From contig NZ_JAFLRJ010000251.1 of NCBI RefSeq assembly GCF_017315755.1, positions 1 to 34,594 of the forward strand: a stretch of DNA of 34,594 bases, given 5' to 3'. Positions 24,121-32,089 of this stretch are shown in pieces. Position 1 is the first letter of the stretch; every line of letters begins with the position of its first letter. The notes under the pieces are model-generated. The model was given only the letters and a program-made list of their open reading frames with translations. It had not been told where the DNA came from and made no database searches. Both the position numbers and the translations under genes were made by a program. Source of the DNA: Streptomyces beijiangensis (GTDB taxonomy: Bacteria; Actinomycetota; Actinomycetes; Streptomycetales; Streptomycetaceae).

Positions 24121-25560
24121 GTGACCACCGAGCTGCGCCGGCTGCGCAACTACATCAACGGAGAGTTCCGGGACGCCGCCGACGGCCGGACCATCGAGGT
24201 CGTCAATCCGGCCACGGGCGACGCGTACGCCACCTCGCCGCTCTCCGGAGCCGCGGACGTCGACGCCGCGATGGAGGCGGCCGCGGCCGCCTTCCCCGCC
24301 TGGCGCGACTCCACCCCGTCCGAGCGCCAGCGCGTCCTGCTGAAGATCGCGGACGCCTTCGAGGAGCGCGCCGAGGATCTGATCGCCGCCGAGAGCGAGA
24401 ACACCGGCAAGCCGATCGCGCTCACCCGGTCCGAGGAAATCCCGCCGATGGTCGACCAGATCCGCTTCTTCGCGGGTGCGGCACGGCTCCTGGAGGGACG
24501 GTCCGCCGGCGAGTACATGGAGGGCATGACCTCCATCGTCCGGCGCGAGCCGGTCGGAGTGTGCGCCCAGGTCGCGCCCTGGAACTACCCGATGATGATG
24601 GCCGTGTGGAAGTTCGCACCGGCCCTGGCGGCGGGCAACACCGTCGTACTGAAGCCGTCCGACACCACGCCCGCCTCCACCGTGCTGATCGCGGAGATCA
24701 TCGGGTCGATCGCCCCCAAGGGTGTCTTCAACGTCGTCTGCGGCGACCGGGACACCGGGCGCGCGATGGTCGAGCACAAGGTGCCGGCGATGGCGTCCAT
24801 CACCGGTTCCGTACGGGCCGGGATGCAGGTCGCGGAGTCCGCGGCCAAGGACGTCAAGCGCGTCCACCTGGAGCTGGGCGGCAAGGCGCCGGTCGTCGTC
24901 TTCGAGGACGCCGACCTCGCCAAGGCCGTCGAGGACATCTCGGTGGCGGGCTTCTTCAACGCGGGCCAGGACTGTACGGCCGCCACGCGCGTGCTCGTGC
25001 ACGAGTCGATCCACGACGAGTTCGTGACGGCGCTCGCCAAGGCCGCCGCCGACACGAAGACCGGCATGCCGGACGACGAGGACGTGCTCTACGGCCCGCT
25101 CAACAACGCCAACCAGCTCGCGCAGGTGAGCGGCTTCATCGAGCGGCTGCCGGCGCACGCCAAGGTCGAGGCGGGCGGAGCGCGCGTCGGCGACAAGGGC
25201 TTCTTCTACGCCCCGACCGTCGTCTCCGGGCTCCGGCAGGACGACGAGATCATCCAGAACGAGGTCTTCGGCCCCGTCATCACCGTCCAGTCCTTCACGG
25301 ACGAGGCCGAGGCCCTCTCGCACGCCAACGGCGTCGACTTCGCCCTCGCCTCCTCGGTGTGGACCAAGGACCACGCGCGCGCCATGCGGATGTCCAAGAA
25401 CCTGGACTTCGGCTGCGTGTGGATCAACACCCACATCCCGCTGGTCGCAGAGATGCCGCACGGCGGCTTCAAGAAGTCCGGTTACGGCAAGGACCTCTCG
25501 GCGTACGGCTTCGAGGACTACACCCGTATCAAGCACGTCATGACGTCGCTCGACGGCTGA
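24121..25560 (+). CDS. Aldehyde dehydrogenase, probable 4-aminobutyraldehyde dehydrogenase
   Basis: The product is 479 residues from GTG 24121, with ribosome binding site AGGAGGGG at 24108-24115. The NAD(P)-dependent ALDH active site is intact: N155 in PWNYPMM, E251 in LELGGKAP and C285 in NAGQDCTAATRV. The sequence begins LRNYINGEFRDAADG, normal for the family. The related context (diamine aminotransferase and Lrp regulator, divergent) supports oxidation of 4-aminobutyraldehyde to GABA, as in PatD/PuuC enzymes, although betaine- or succinate-semialdehyde specificity cannot be excluded from sequence. It is followed by a bidirectional terminator. Confidence 0.92.
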   Translation: MTTELRRLRNYINGEFRDAADGRTIEVVNPATGDAYATSPLSGAADVDAAMEAAAAAFPAWRDSTPSERQRVLLKIADAFEERAEDLIAAESENTGKPIALTRSEEIPPMVDQIRFFAGAARLLEGRSAGEYMEGMTSIVRREPVGVCAQVAPWNYPMMMAVWKFAPALAAGNTVVLKPSDTTPASTVLIAEIIGSIAPKGVFNVVCGDRDTGRAMVEHKVPAMASITGSVRAGMQVAESAAKDVKRVHLELGGKAPVVVFEDADLAKAVEDISVAGFFNAGQDCTAATRVLVHESIHDEFVTALAKAAADTKTGMPDDEDVLYGPLNNANQLAQVSGFIERLPAHAKVEAGGARVGDKGFFYAPTVVSGLRQDDEIIQNEVFGPVITVQSFTDEAEALSHANGVDFALASSVWTKDHARAMRMSKNLDFGCVWINTHIPLVAEMPHGGFKKSGYGKDLSAYGFEDYTRIKHVMTSLDG

Positions 25561-25586
25561 GCGGCAGCGCAACGCACCGAACCGAG

Positions 25587-25620
25587 CGGCCCCGGACGGG
25601 AGTTGATCCGTCCGGGGCCG
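25587..25620. terminator. Bidirectional terminator between convergent genes
   Basis: A perfect 13-bp stem (25587-25599 with 25608-25620) has an 8-base loop. It lies 26 bases after the dehydrogenase stop and 13 bases beyond the stop of the convergent secreted-protein gene, so it can serve both. Confidence 0.8.
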
Positions 25621-25633
25621 TCGGCTGTCGCCG

Positions 25634-26227
25634 CTACTTCGACGCGTGCGTCCCCTTCTCCTTGATCATGCAGACCTCCTTGTGCTGAGTGGTGCCCTTC
25701 TCCGAGCCCTTCTCGGACCCCCTGCCGGGACCCTGGGAGTCGGTCTGCGGCGAATCGGGCAGCTTGGGCAGGCCGTGCTCCCCCTTGCCGCCCTTGATCA
25801 CCTTGCAGTGCGCGTCGCCCGGCGGAACGGGAAGCGGCACCCCGACCTTGTCCAGGATCGGGCCACAGGCCTTGAGCGCGCGCTTGTACGCCTTCGACGT
25901 CGGGTCGAAGCGGTCGCCGACGTGGCTCTTGCCCTTGCTCTTCGCGGTGACCCGCACATCGACCTTCACGCCGCCCTTGTGGTGCCGGGAGCCCGAGGTG
26001 TCCTTCTGGATGACGAGGTCGGGGAAGTTCTTCAGCCCGTGCTCGCGCATGCAACTGCCGAACGCCTTGCCGGCTTCGGTGACGGCGCTGCTGCTGCCGC
26101 TGCCCTTGCCGCCCCCGTGAGTCGTGGTCGCCGTGGCCTGTGCCGCGCCGACTCCGGTCAGGGTGATCGCTGAGAACAGCGCGGTCGCCGCGACCATGCG
26201 CCTGGGGCGGCTCGTCAACACCCGCAT
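25634..26227 (-). CDS. Secreted protein of unknown function with CMREHG/NFPD motif
   Basis: The product is 197 residues from ATG 26227, preceded by an excellent AAGGAGG ribosome binding site. It has a signal peptide (to about VGAAQA, residue ~30) then a Gly/Ser-rich linker. The motif SCMREHGLKNFPDLV at about residues 57-72 is followed by YKRALKACGPIL and by two more Cys (AHCKVI, EVCMIK). I recall Actinobacterial secreted or lipoprotein families with a CMRxHGxxNFPDP motif and an ACxPLL partner, but not their function. The C-terminal third is rich in Gly, Lys and Ser. The four Cys could form two disulfides. The gene diverges from a two-component operon 116 bases away, so it could be a target of it. 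Confidence 0.75.
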   Translation of the reverse strand: MRVLTSRPRRMVAATALFSAITLTGVGAAQATATTTHGGGKGSGSSSAVTEAGKAFGSCMREHGLKNFPDLVIQKDTSGSRHHKGGVKVDVRVTAKSKGKSHVGDRFDPTSKAYKRALKACGPILDKVGVPLPVPPGDAHCKVIKGGKGEHGLPKLPDSPQTDSQGPGRGSEKGSEKGTTQHKEVCMIKEKGTHASK

Positions 26228-26308
26228 GGGTGCCTCCTTCTGTTGGTGGCCGGTACGCAACTCACCCAACTCCGGAGGCGGTTACGGCGCGGGAACGGCC
26301 GCCCTTAT

Positions 26309-26330
26309 GGCCGTGTAACCCCCGGCCGTG
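26309..26330 (+). promoter_or_regulatory. Direct repeat upstream of the OmpR-type response regulator
   Basis: GGCCGTG occurs at 26309-26315 and again at 26324-26330, 15 bases apart, within the divergent gap between the secreted protein and the response regulator. OmpR-family regulators bind direct repeats, usually with ~10-11 base spacing, so the spacing is not ideal. Chance in GC-rich DNA is possible. Confidence 0.25.
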
Positions 26331-26343
26331 CATCCTCTTCCCC

Positions 26344-26997
26344 ATGCGCGTGTTGGTGGTCGAGGATCACGAGGAGCTCGCGGAGACCGTGGCGGCGGGA
26401 CTGCGCCGGGAGGGGATGGCTGTCGACCTCGCGTTCGACGGGCATACGGCGCTTGAGCGCGCCACGGTCAACGGGTACGACGTCGTCGTGCTCGACCGCG
26501 ATCTGCCGGGGCTCCACGGCGACCGGGTGTGCCGTGCGCTGGCCGAGGGGGGCAGCCGGGCGCGGGTGCTGATGCTCACCGCGTCCGGCACGGTCGCCGA
26601 CCGGGTGGCGGGGCTCGGCCTCGGCGCCGACGACTACCTCCCCAAGCCCTTCGCGTTCACCGAACTCGTCGCGCGGATACGGGCGCTGGCGCGCCGGACG
26701 CAGCCCGCACTGCCGCCGGTCCTCGTCCACGGCGATCTGCGCCTGGACCCGGCGCGACGGGCCGCGACCCGGGCCGGGGCCCAGCTCCCGCTCAGCCCGA
26801 AGGAGTTCGCCGTCCTGGAACTGCTGCTCGCCGCCCGGGGGGCGGTGGTCTCCGCCGAGGAGCTCCTGGAGCGGGCCTGGGACGAGGCGGCCGACCCCTT
26901 CACCCAGACCGTGAAGGTCACCGTCAGCAGGCTGCGGCGCAAGCTCGGCGAACCGCCGCTGATCGAGACCGTCGCGCAGGCCGGATACCGGGTGTGA
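26344..26997 (+). CDS. OmpR/PhoB-family response regulator
   Basis: The product is 217 residues from ATG 26344. The receiver domain has the acidic pair E7-D8, phospho-acceptor D51 (VVVLDRDLPGLHGD) and the Lys in DDYLPKPFA. Residues ~125-217 form the winged-helix effector domain (LPLSPKEFAVLELLLAARG, then VKVTVSRLRRKLGEPPLIET). There is no ribosome binding site in front of ATG, so the message may be leaderless. The stop TGA overlaps the kinase start by 4 bases (GTGTGA). It is divergent from the secreted Cys-containing protein. DNA targets are unknown. Confidence 0.93.
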   Translation: MRVLVVEDHEELAETVAAGLRREGMAVDLAFDGHTALERATVNGYDVVVLDRDLPGLHGDRVCRALAEGGSRARVLMLTASGTVADRVAGLGLGADDYLPKPFAFTELVARIRALARRTQPALPPVLVHGDLRLDPARRAATRAGAQLPLSPKEFAVLELLLAARGAVVSAEELLERAWDEAADPFTQTVKVTVSRLRRKLGEPPLIETVAQAGYRV

Positions 26998-28199
26998 GGC
27001 CGATCCTGCGCGGGCCCCGGAGTGTCAGATGGCGCCTCACCCTGCTCTACAGCGGGCTGTTCGTGGCGGCCGCCGCCGTACTGCTTGCGATCACGTACGG
27101 ACTGATGGCGAACTCCACGGCCGAGGCGAAGTCCAGCGAGGGTGCACAGTCGTCGCCGTCGGCCGACGGGCCCTCGTTCGCGAAAGGCGGCCCCGAGGTC
27201 GGTGCGTACGTCGTCCAGCAGCTGAACGTCCAGCGCGATGACCAGCTGCACCTGCTGCTCGTCGAGTCGGCCATCGCGCTCGCCGTGATGGTGGCGCTCT
27301 CGCTGCTGCTCGGCTGGCTGGTCGCCGGCCGGGTCCTGGCGCCGCTGCAGTCCATGGCCTCCACCGCCCGCCGGATCTCCGCCGACCATCTGCACCGGCG
27401 GCTCGCGGTGCCGGGCCCCGGGGACGAACTCACCGATCTCTCCGACACGTTCGACGACATGCTGGCCCGTCTGGAGATCGCCTTCGAGGCGCAGCGGCAG
27501 TTCGTCGCCAATGCCTCGCACGAGCTGCGGACCCCGCTCACCCTGCAGCAGACCCTGGTCGACGTCGCGCTCGCCGATCCCGGCGCGACGGCCGACACCC
27601 TGCGCGCCGCCTGCCTGCGGGTGCGGGCAGCCGGGCAGGAGCAGGAGCGCCTGATCGACGCGCTGCTGACCCTGGCCCGCAGCCAGCGCGGGCTGCAGGA
27701 GCGGGAGTACGTCGATCTGGCGGTGGTCGCGGGGTCGCTGCTGCCCGAGAGTGCGCACCGTATCGAGGCCGACCTCGCGCCCGCCGGGCTCCTCGGCGAC
27801 CCCCAGCTCGTCGAGCGCCTCGCGGGCAACCTCATCGACAACGCCGTACGCCACAACGTCGTCGTCGGCGGCGGCTGGATCAGCGTCAGGACCGGGCTCA
27901 GGGCGGGATGCCCCACTCTGCGGGTCGCCAACAGCGGCCCCGCGATCCCGCCCGACCGGATCGACGCCCTCTTCCAGCCCTTCACCCGCCACGGCGACCA
28001 GCGCACCAGGCGCCGCGACGGGCACGGCCTCGGCCTGTCCATCGTCGCCGCCATCGCAGTGGCCCATGGCGGATCGGTCCAGGCGCAGCCCGGGGACGGC
28101 GGCGGCCTGTGCGTGGAGGTCACCTTTCCGCCCGACAAGGTGTCGGGGCCGGGAGGCGGTGACCGTACGCAGCGTCCATTGCCCGGCGGCCCCGGATGA
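26994..28199 (+). CDS. Sensor histidine kinase
   Basis: The product is 401 residues from GTG 26994, overlapping the response-regulator stop. TM1 is at about 15-37, an extracytoplasmic loop of ~50 residues at 38-87 (Ser/Ala/Glu-rich), and TM2 at 88-112. HAMP follows (RVLAPLQSMASTARRISADH), then HisKA with H176 in FVANASHELRTPL, the N-box NLIDNAVRHN and the G-box DGHGLGLSIV of the HATPase domain. The loop is short for direct ligand binding, which leaves room for signal input through a partner such as the lipoprotein encoded 16 bases downstream. Same operon as the response regulator. Confidence 0.93.
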   Translation: MRPILRGPRSVRWRLTLLYSGLFVAAAAVLLAITYGLMANSTAEAKSSEGAQSSPSADGPSFAKGGPEVGAYVVQQLNVQRDDQLHLLLVESAIALAVMVALSLLLGWLVAGRVLAPLQSMASTARRISADHLHRRLAVPGPGDELTDLSDTFDDMLARLEIAFEAQRQFVANASHELRTPLTLQQTLVDVALADPGATADTLRAACLRVRAAGQEQERLIDALLTLARSQRGLQEREYVDLAVVAGSLLPESAHRIEADLAPAGLLGDPQLVERLAGNLIDNAVRHNVVVGGGWISVRTGLRAGCPTLRVANSGPAIPPDRIDALFQPFTRHGDQRTRRRDGHGLGLSIVAAIAVAHGGSVQAQPGDGGGLCVEVTFPPDKVSGPGGGDRTQRPLPGGPG

Positions 28200-28215
28200 G
28201 GAGAGGCTGTACGGC

Positions 28216-29403
28216 ATGGCAGATCTTGGTATGTCGCGTCGCTCCCTCCTCCGCGGTTTCAGTGGGCTCGGTACGGCGGGGGCGCTCGCCGCGCTCACCG
28301 GATGCGGGGTGCCTGCCGCGTACGTCGAGGCCGGGGACCGGTCGGCGGCCGACCGGTCCGCGCGCGACAAGAGCCTGGTCTTCGCCAACTGGCCGCTCTA
28401 CATCGACACCGACGACAAGAACACCTCGAAGCGGCCGACGCTGGACGCCTTCAGCAAGAGGAGCGGGATCTCGGTGAAGTACACCGAGGAGATCAACGAC
28501 AACGACGAGTTCTTCGGGAAGATCAGCCCGGCGCTGATGAACCACCAGGAGACCGGGCGCGACCTGATCGTCATCAGCGACTGGATGGCGGCCCGTTTCG
28601 TACGCCTGGGCTGGGTGCAGGAGATGGACCGCGCCAAGCAGCCGAACGTCGCCAAGTACCTCGACCCGCAGCTCAGTTCGCCCGCCTTCGACAAGGGCCG
28701 TCTGCACAGCGTGCCGTGGCAGTCGGGGATCACCGGGATCGCGTACAACAAGAAGCGGCTCGGCCGGGAGATCAAGCACACGAGCGAGCTGTGGGAGCCC
28801 TCGCTGAAGGGCAAGGTCACCTTGCTCTCCGGCCTGGACGAGGCCTTCGCGCTGCTGATGCAGGGCGACGGTGTCGACATCACGCGGTGGACGGCGGACG
28901 ACTTCCACCGGATGTGCGACCAGGTGGAGAAGTACGTGAAGAACAAGCAGATCCGGCGCTTCACGGGCAACGACTACATCAAGGACCTGTCGACGGGCGA
29001 TGTGCTGGCCTGCCAGGCGTACTCGGGCGACGTGATCCAGCTCCAGGCGGACAACCCGGACATCGAGTTCGTGGTGCCCGAGGAGGGTGCGGAGCTCTGG
29101 GCCGAGTCGATGATGATCCCCAACCTCGCGCGCCACAAGAGCAACGCCGAGAAGCTGATCGACTACTACTACGAGCCCGAGGTCGCCGCCGAACTCGCGG
29201 CCTGGGTCAACTATGTCTGTCCGGTGCCCGCGGCACGCGAGGTGCTCGCGTCCTCGAAGGACAAGGACACCGCCGAGCTCGCGGAGGACCCGCTGATCTT
29301 CCCGGACGACGCGATGCGCAAGCGGCTCGCGATCGCGCGGGACATCACGTCGGGGGAGCGGGTGGAGTTCGCGAAGCGCTGGAACGCCATCGTGGGGCTG
29401 TAG
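28216..29403 (+). CDS. PotD/PotF-like polyamine-type substrate-binding lipoprotein
   Basis: The product is 395 residues from ATG 28216, with GGAGAGG about 8-10 bases upstream; an ATG at 28231 is an alternative. The N terminus has a twin-arginine motif (SRRSLLRG) followed by a hydrophobic stretch and lipobox LTGC, predicting a Tat-exported lipoprotein. The mature part matches PotD/PotF-type binding proteins (LVFANWPLYIDTDDKN, ISVKYTEEINDNDEFFGKIS, LIDYYYEPEVAAELAAWVNY). These bind putrescine or spermidine in transport; this one has no PotA, PotB or PotC beside it, within the window at least. It follows the kinase gene by 16 bases, so it is in the two-component operon and may be a sensory partner. 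Confidence 0.9.
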   Translation: MADLGMSRRSLLRGFSGLGTAGALAALTGCGVPAAYVEAGDRSAADRSARDKSLVFANWPLYIDTDDKNTSKRPTLDAFSKRSGISVKYTEEINDNDEFFGKISPALMNHQETGRDLIVISDWMAARFVRLGWVQEMDRAKQPNVAKYLDPQLSSPAFDKGRLHSVPWQSGITGIAYNKKRLGREIKHTSELWEPSLKGKVTLLSGLDEAFALLMQGDGVDITRWTADDFHRMCDQVEKYVKNKQIRRFTGNDYIKDLSTGDVLACQAYSGDVIQLQADNPDIEFVVPEEGAELWAESMMIPNLARHKSNAEKLIDYYYEPEVAAELAAWVNYVCPVPAAREVLASSKDKDTAELAEDPLIFPDDAMRKRLAIARDITSGERVEFAKRWNAIVGL

Positions 29404-29438
29404 GCCGGGGCCGCGTAAAGGGCGGGTAAACCCGCGCG

Positions 29439-29444
29439 TACGCT
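29439..29444 (+). promoter_or_regulatory. Candidate -10 box for a leaderless membrane-protein gene
   Basis: TACGCT ends 6 bases before the ATG at 29451, which lacks a ribosome binding site. The -35 is poor. A small hairpin (GCGGGT/ACCCGC, 29422-29435) lies just ahead and could weakly separate it from the upstream lipoprotein gene. Confidence 0.35.
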
Positions 29445-29450
29445 GCGGGT

Positions 29451-29984
29451 ATGAGCGAGGCAAGCGCCCTTCTGCGGCGCATACGCGGGTGGCTGGTCGT
29501 CTTCATCGTGTGCCTGGTGCTGAGCGGGCTGACCGCATTCCCGCTGGTGCACGAACTCCACTGGACCGACGACCTGTTGAGGTCCACACCGGTCGCCGAC
29601 CACTTCCCCGCGCTGATGGAGTGGATCGGCCGGGTGCGGGCGGGTCTCGACGCCACCGACGAGAAGTACCCGTTCGTGCTGTACGGGACGGACTGGCTGG
29701 CTTTCGCCCATCTCGTCATCGCGGTGGCCTTCTACGGCCCCTACCGCGACCCCGTACGCAACATCTGGGTCATCGAGTTCGGGATGATCGCCTGTGCCGG
29801 GATCATCCCGCTCGCTCTCATCTGCGGTCCGGTCCGCGGGATCCCCTTCTGGTGGTCGGTGATCGACATGTCGTTCGGCGTCATCGGGGTCATCCCGCTC
29901 TACGTCGTACGGCGCAAGATCAAGAAGCTGGCTCAGGTGACGGAGAACCCGCCGTCGGCGAAGAGCGTCTGCCCGGTGACGTAG
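29451..29984 (+). CDS. Small polytopic membrane protein of unknown function
   Basis: The product is 177 residues with about four membrane segments: VVFIVCLVLSGLTAFPLVHE, WLAFAHLVIAVAFYG, IEFGMIACAGIIPLALICG and FWWSVIDMSFGVIGVIPLYV. The predicted loop between segments 1 and 2 (~40-80) carries an aromatic-rich, Asp/Glu-containing stretch. I do not recognise a domain name. It starts 48 bases after the PotD-like gene and could be in its transcript or use its own promoter. The 3' end overlaps the convergent SDR gene by 52 bases, in the C-terminal tail RKIKKLAQVTENPPSAKSVC. Confidence 0.75.
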   Translation: MSEASALLRRIRGWLVVFIVCLVLSGLTAFPLVHELHWTDDLLRSTPVADHFPALMEWIGRVRAGLDATDEKYPFVLYGTDWLAFAHLVIAVAFYGPYRDPVRNIWVIEFGMIACAGIIPLALICGPVRGIPFWWSVIDMSFGVIGVIPLYVVRRKIKKLAQVTENPPSAKSVCPVT

Positions 29985-30709
29985 CGGGCCGAGTCGCCCG
30001 CCAGGAACACCGCGGCCCCCATGAAGTCCTCGGGCTCCCCGTTGCGACCGGTCATCGTGCGGGCCGCGAGAGCCTTCGGACGCTCCGGGTCGGCGAAGGC
30101 CGGCTCGGTGAGCGGGGTGTGGACGAAGCCGGGGCCGATCGCGTTGACGCAGACGCCGTGCCGGGACCAGGCCTCCGCCTGGGAGCGGGTCAGGGCGCAG
30201 ATGCCGGCCTTGGAGACCCCGTACGCACCGCTGTTGCCGAAGGCGCGGATCGACTGCTGCGAGGCCAGGTGGATGATCCGGCCCCAGCCGCGGGCCGCCA
30301 TTCCCGGGCCGAACCGCTGGCCCAGGAGGAACGGGGCGGTGAGGTTGACCGCCATCGTGGCGTCCCACTCGTCCTCGGTGAGGTCGTCGAGCGGCGGACG
30401 GGGGTTGATGCCCGCCGAGGTGACGAGGATGTCGGGGGCGCCGAAGCGCGACTCCATCTCGTCGGCGGCGGCGTGGAGCTCACCGCGCGAGGCGAGGTCC
30501 GCACTGATCCAGGAGACGTCGGCGGGCTTCAGCTCCGCCGCCGCCTTCCGCAGGCGGTCCTCGCTGCGGGCGAGCAGGATCACCCGGGCTCCGGCGCCCG
30601 CGAGGGCGTGTGCGATGCCCAGGCCGATGCCTGAGCTGCCGCCGGTGATCAGTGCCGTACGGCCGGTGAGGCCGAACTGTCGCTCCAGGAAAGTAGATGG
30701 CGTATCCAT
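29933..30709 (-). CDS. SDR-family NAD(P)-dependent oxidoreductase
   Basis: The product is 258 residues from ATG 30709 (a GTG at 30715 is also possible). Classical short-chain dehydrogenase features: the dinucleotide motif TGGSSGIG near residue 22, the NAG-equivalent TSAGIN, the catalytic S150, Y163 and K167 (AYGVSKAGI), and the PG motif in NAIGPGFVHTPL. The C terminus (GQTLFADGGFSVT) is typical. It resembles gluconate 5-dehydrogenase / 3-oxoacyl-reductase-type SDRs, but the substrate cannot be assigned. It converges on the small membrane protein with a 52-base coding overlap. No ribosome binding site stands out. Confidence 0.9.
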   Translation of the reverse strand: MDTPSTFLERQFGLTGRTALITGGSSGIGLGIAHALAGAGARVILLARSEDRLRKAAAELKPADVSWISADLASRGELHAAADEMESRFGAPDILVTSAGINPRPPLDDLTEDEWDATMAVNLTAPFLLGQRFGPGMAARGWGRIIHLASQQSIRAFGNSGAYGVSKAGICALTRSQAEAWSRHGVCVNAIGPGFVHTPLTEPAFADPERPKALAARTMTGRNGEPEDFMGAAVFLAGDSARYVTGQTLFADGGFSVT

Positions 30710-30778
30710 GGCCACAGCATGCCAGGCAGTTCCGACCGCCCTGACCTGAGGGTTTACGGGCCACCGTGGCGAACCGGT

Positions 30779-31987
30779 TCAGCCGACGGGCGGAGCGGCG
30801 GGCGGGGTGACCGGCGGAGTGGGGAAGGCGGCAGCGGCGATCCTGGGGATCAAGGGGGTGCGGTCCGCGGCCTTCGCGTCCGTGGAGTTGATGCTGTAGA
30901 CGGCGATCCGCGAGAGGTCGGGGGTCGCGGCGATCCCCGCGTTGTAGCCCCAGCGGCCCCCGGTCTTGCCCCAGACCTGCTGCGTGCCGAACTTCCAGGA
31001 GGTCAGGCCCACGCTGTACGAGGCCGTGCCGACGTCGAGCTTCGGGAGCGTGAACATCTCCTTCAGCAGCGGGCCGCGCACCACCTGGCCGCTGAACAGC
31101 GCCCGTACGAAACGGGTCAGATCGGCGGTGCTGGAGATGAGGTCGCCCGCCGCCCAGCCGTCCGTGGCCGACCAGACGCTGACATCGCGGAGCTCGGTCG
31201 TCCCGTCGGCGCGCACGAAGCTCTGGTAGCCGATGTTGTGCGGGCCATGGATGCGCGGGTCGGTGCCGGGGAACGAAGTGGAGCGCAGGTGGAGGGGGTT
31301 GATGATGCGGCGGGCGACCTGGTGCTCATAGGTGTCGCCGGTGACCTTCTGGATGAGGAGCCCGGCGAGCGTGTAGCCGATGTTGGTGTAGTGCTGCTGG
31401 GTGCCGGGAGCGAATTCCGGGTCCTTGGTGAGGGCCGACTTCACCATCGCCTCGGGGTTGAAGACATGGAGGCGGTTGGCGTACCACTCCTCGACGGTGG
31501 TGCCGGGGAAGTCCGGGGACGCCATGCCGTGGGTGTGGTTGAGGAGCTGGCGGACGGTGACCGTTCCGTACGTCGCGGGGATCAGCTCCGGGAGGTACGC
31601 GCGGATCGGGCGGTCCAGGTCGACCTTGTGCTCGGAGGCGAGCTGGAGCACGACGGCCGCGGTGAAGACCTTGGTGACCGAGCCGGCGCGGAACCGGGCC
31701 TCGGAGTCGGCCGCGCGGTTCGAGGTGAGGTCATGGACGCCGGTGGCGCCGTTCCAGGTGGAGCCGTCCTTGTCGGTGACGCGCAGGAGGGCAGCGGTCG
31801 CACCGGCGTCGCGGGGATCGGCTATCGCGTCCGCCAGGGCTTTCGCGTCGTCCTTCGAGAGCGGCTTCTTCGCGGCGGCGGTGGCTGCGGGGGCGTGGGA
31901 GTGGGCGAAGGCGGGGACCGCCGGGGCGGCCACCAGGCCGAGTACGAGGGTGGCGGCGATGAGGGACGAGCGGGTGCGGGTGTTCAT
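30779..31987 (-). CDS. Secreted serine hydrolase, beta-lactamase/DD-peptidase class
   Basis: The product is 402 residues from ATG 31987, with GGAGA upstream. The signal peptide ends near AVPAFA (residue ~28). The penicilloyl-serine-transferase motifs are intact: SVTK with S103, YTN (Y200) and KTG (K341). It looks like the D-alanyl-D-alanine carboxypeptidase / class C beta-lactamase-like hydrolases of Streptomyces, which act outside the cell on peptidoglycan peptides or small esters and amides. The C terminus is Pro-rich (PTPPVTPPAAPPVG). Downstream of it lies the SDR gene, with 69 bases between. It is separate from the NarL-type two-component genes that precede it on the same strand. Confidence 0.9.
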   Translation of the reverse strand: MNTRTRSSLIAATLVLGLVAAPAVPAFAHSHAPAATAAAKKPLSKDDAKALADAIADPRDAGATAALLRVTDKDGSTWNGATGVHDLTSNRAADSEARFRAGSVTKVFTAAVVLQLASEHKVDLDRPIRAYLPELIPATYGTVTVRQLLNHTHGMASPDFPGTTVEEWYANRLHVFNPEAMVKSALTKDPEFAPGTQQHYTNIGYTLAGLLIQKVTGDTYEHQVARRIINPLHLRSTSFPGTDPRIHGPHNIGYQSFVRADGTTELRDVSVWSATDGWAAGDLISSTADLTRFVRALFSGQVVRGPLLKEMFTLPKLDVGTASYSVGLTSWKFGTQQVWGKTGGRWGYNAGIAATPDLSRIAVYSINSTDAKAADRTPLIPRIAAAAFPTPPVTPPAAPPVG

Positions 31988-32089
31988 GGCGTGATCTCCA
32001 GGGTGCGTGCTGTCCGTTGTGCTGACAGACGTAATCCTGCTGGTCACGGGGGTGTTGGCGGATCGCCGGAGCGAGTGGTTCCCGGCGGG

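Noticed and set aside
26309..26330. The GGCCGTG repeat as a definite OmpR-type binding site
   Set aside because: The 15-base spacing is unlike the usual ~10-11 and the motif is simple in GC-rich DNA, so it is kept only as a low-confidence feature.
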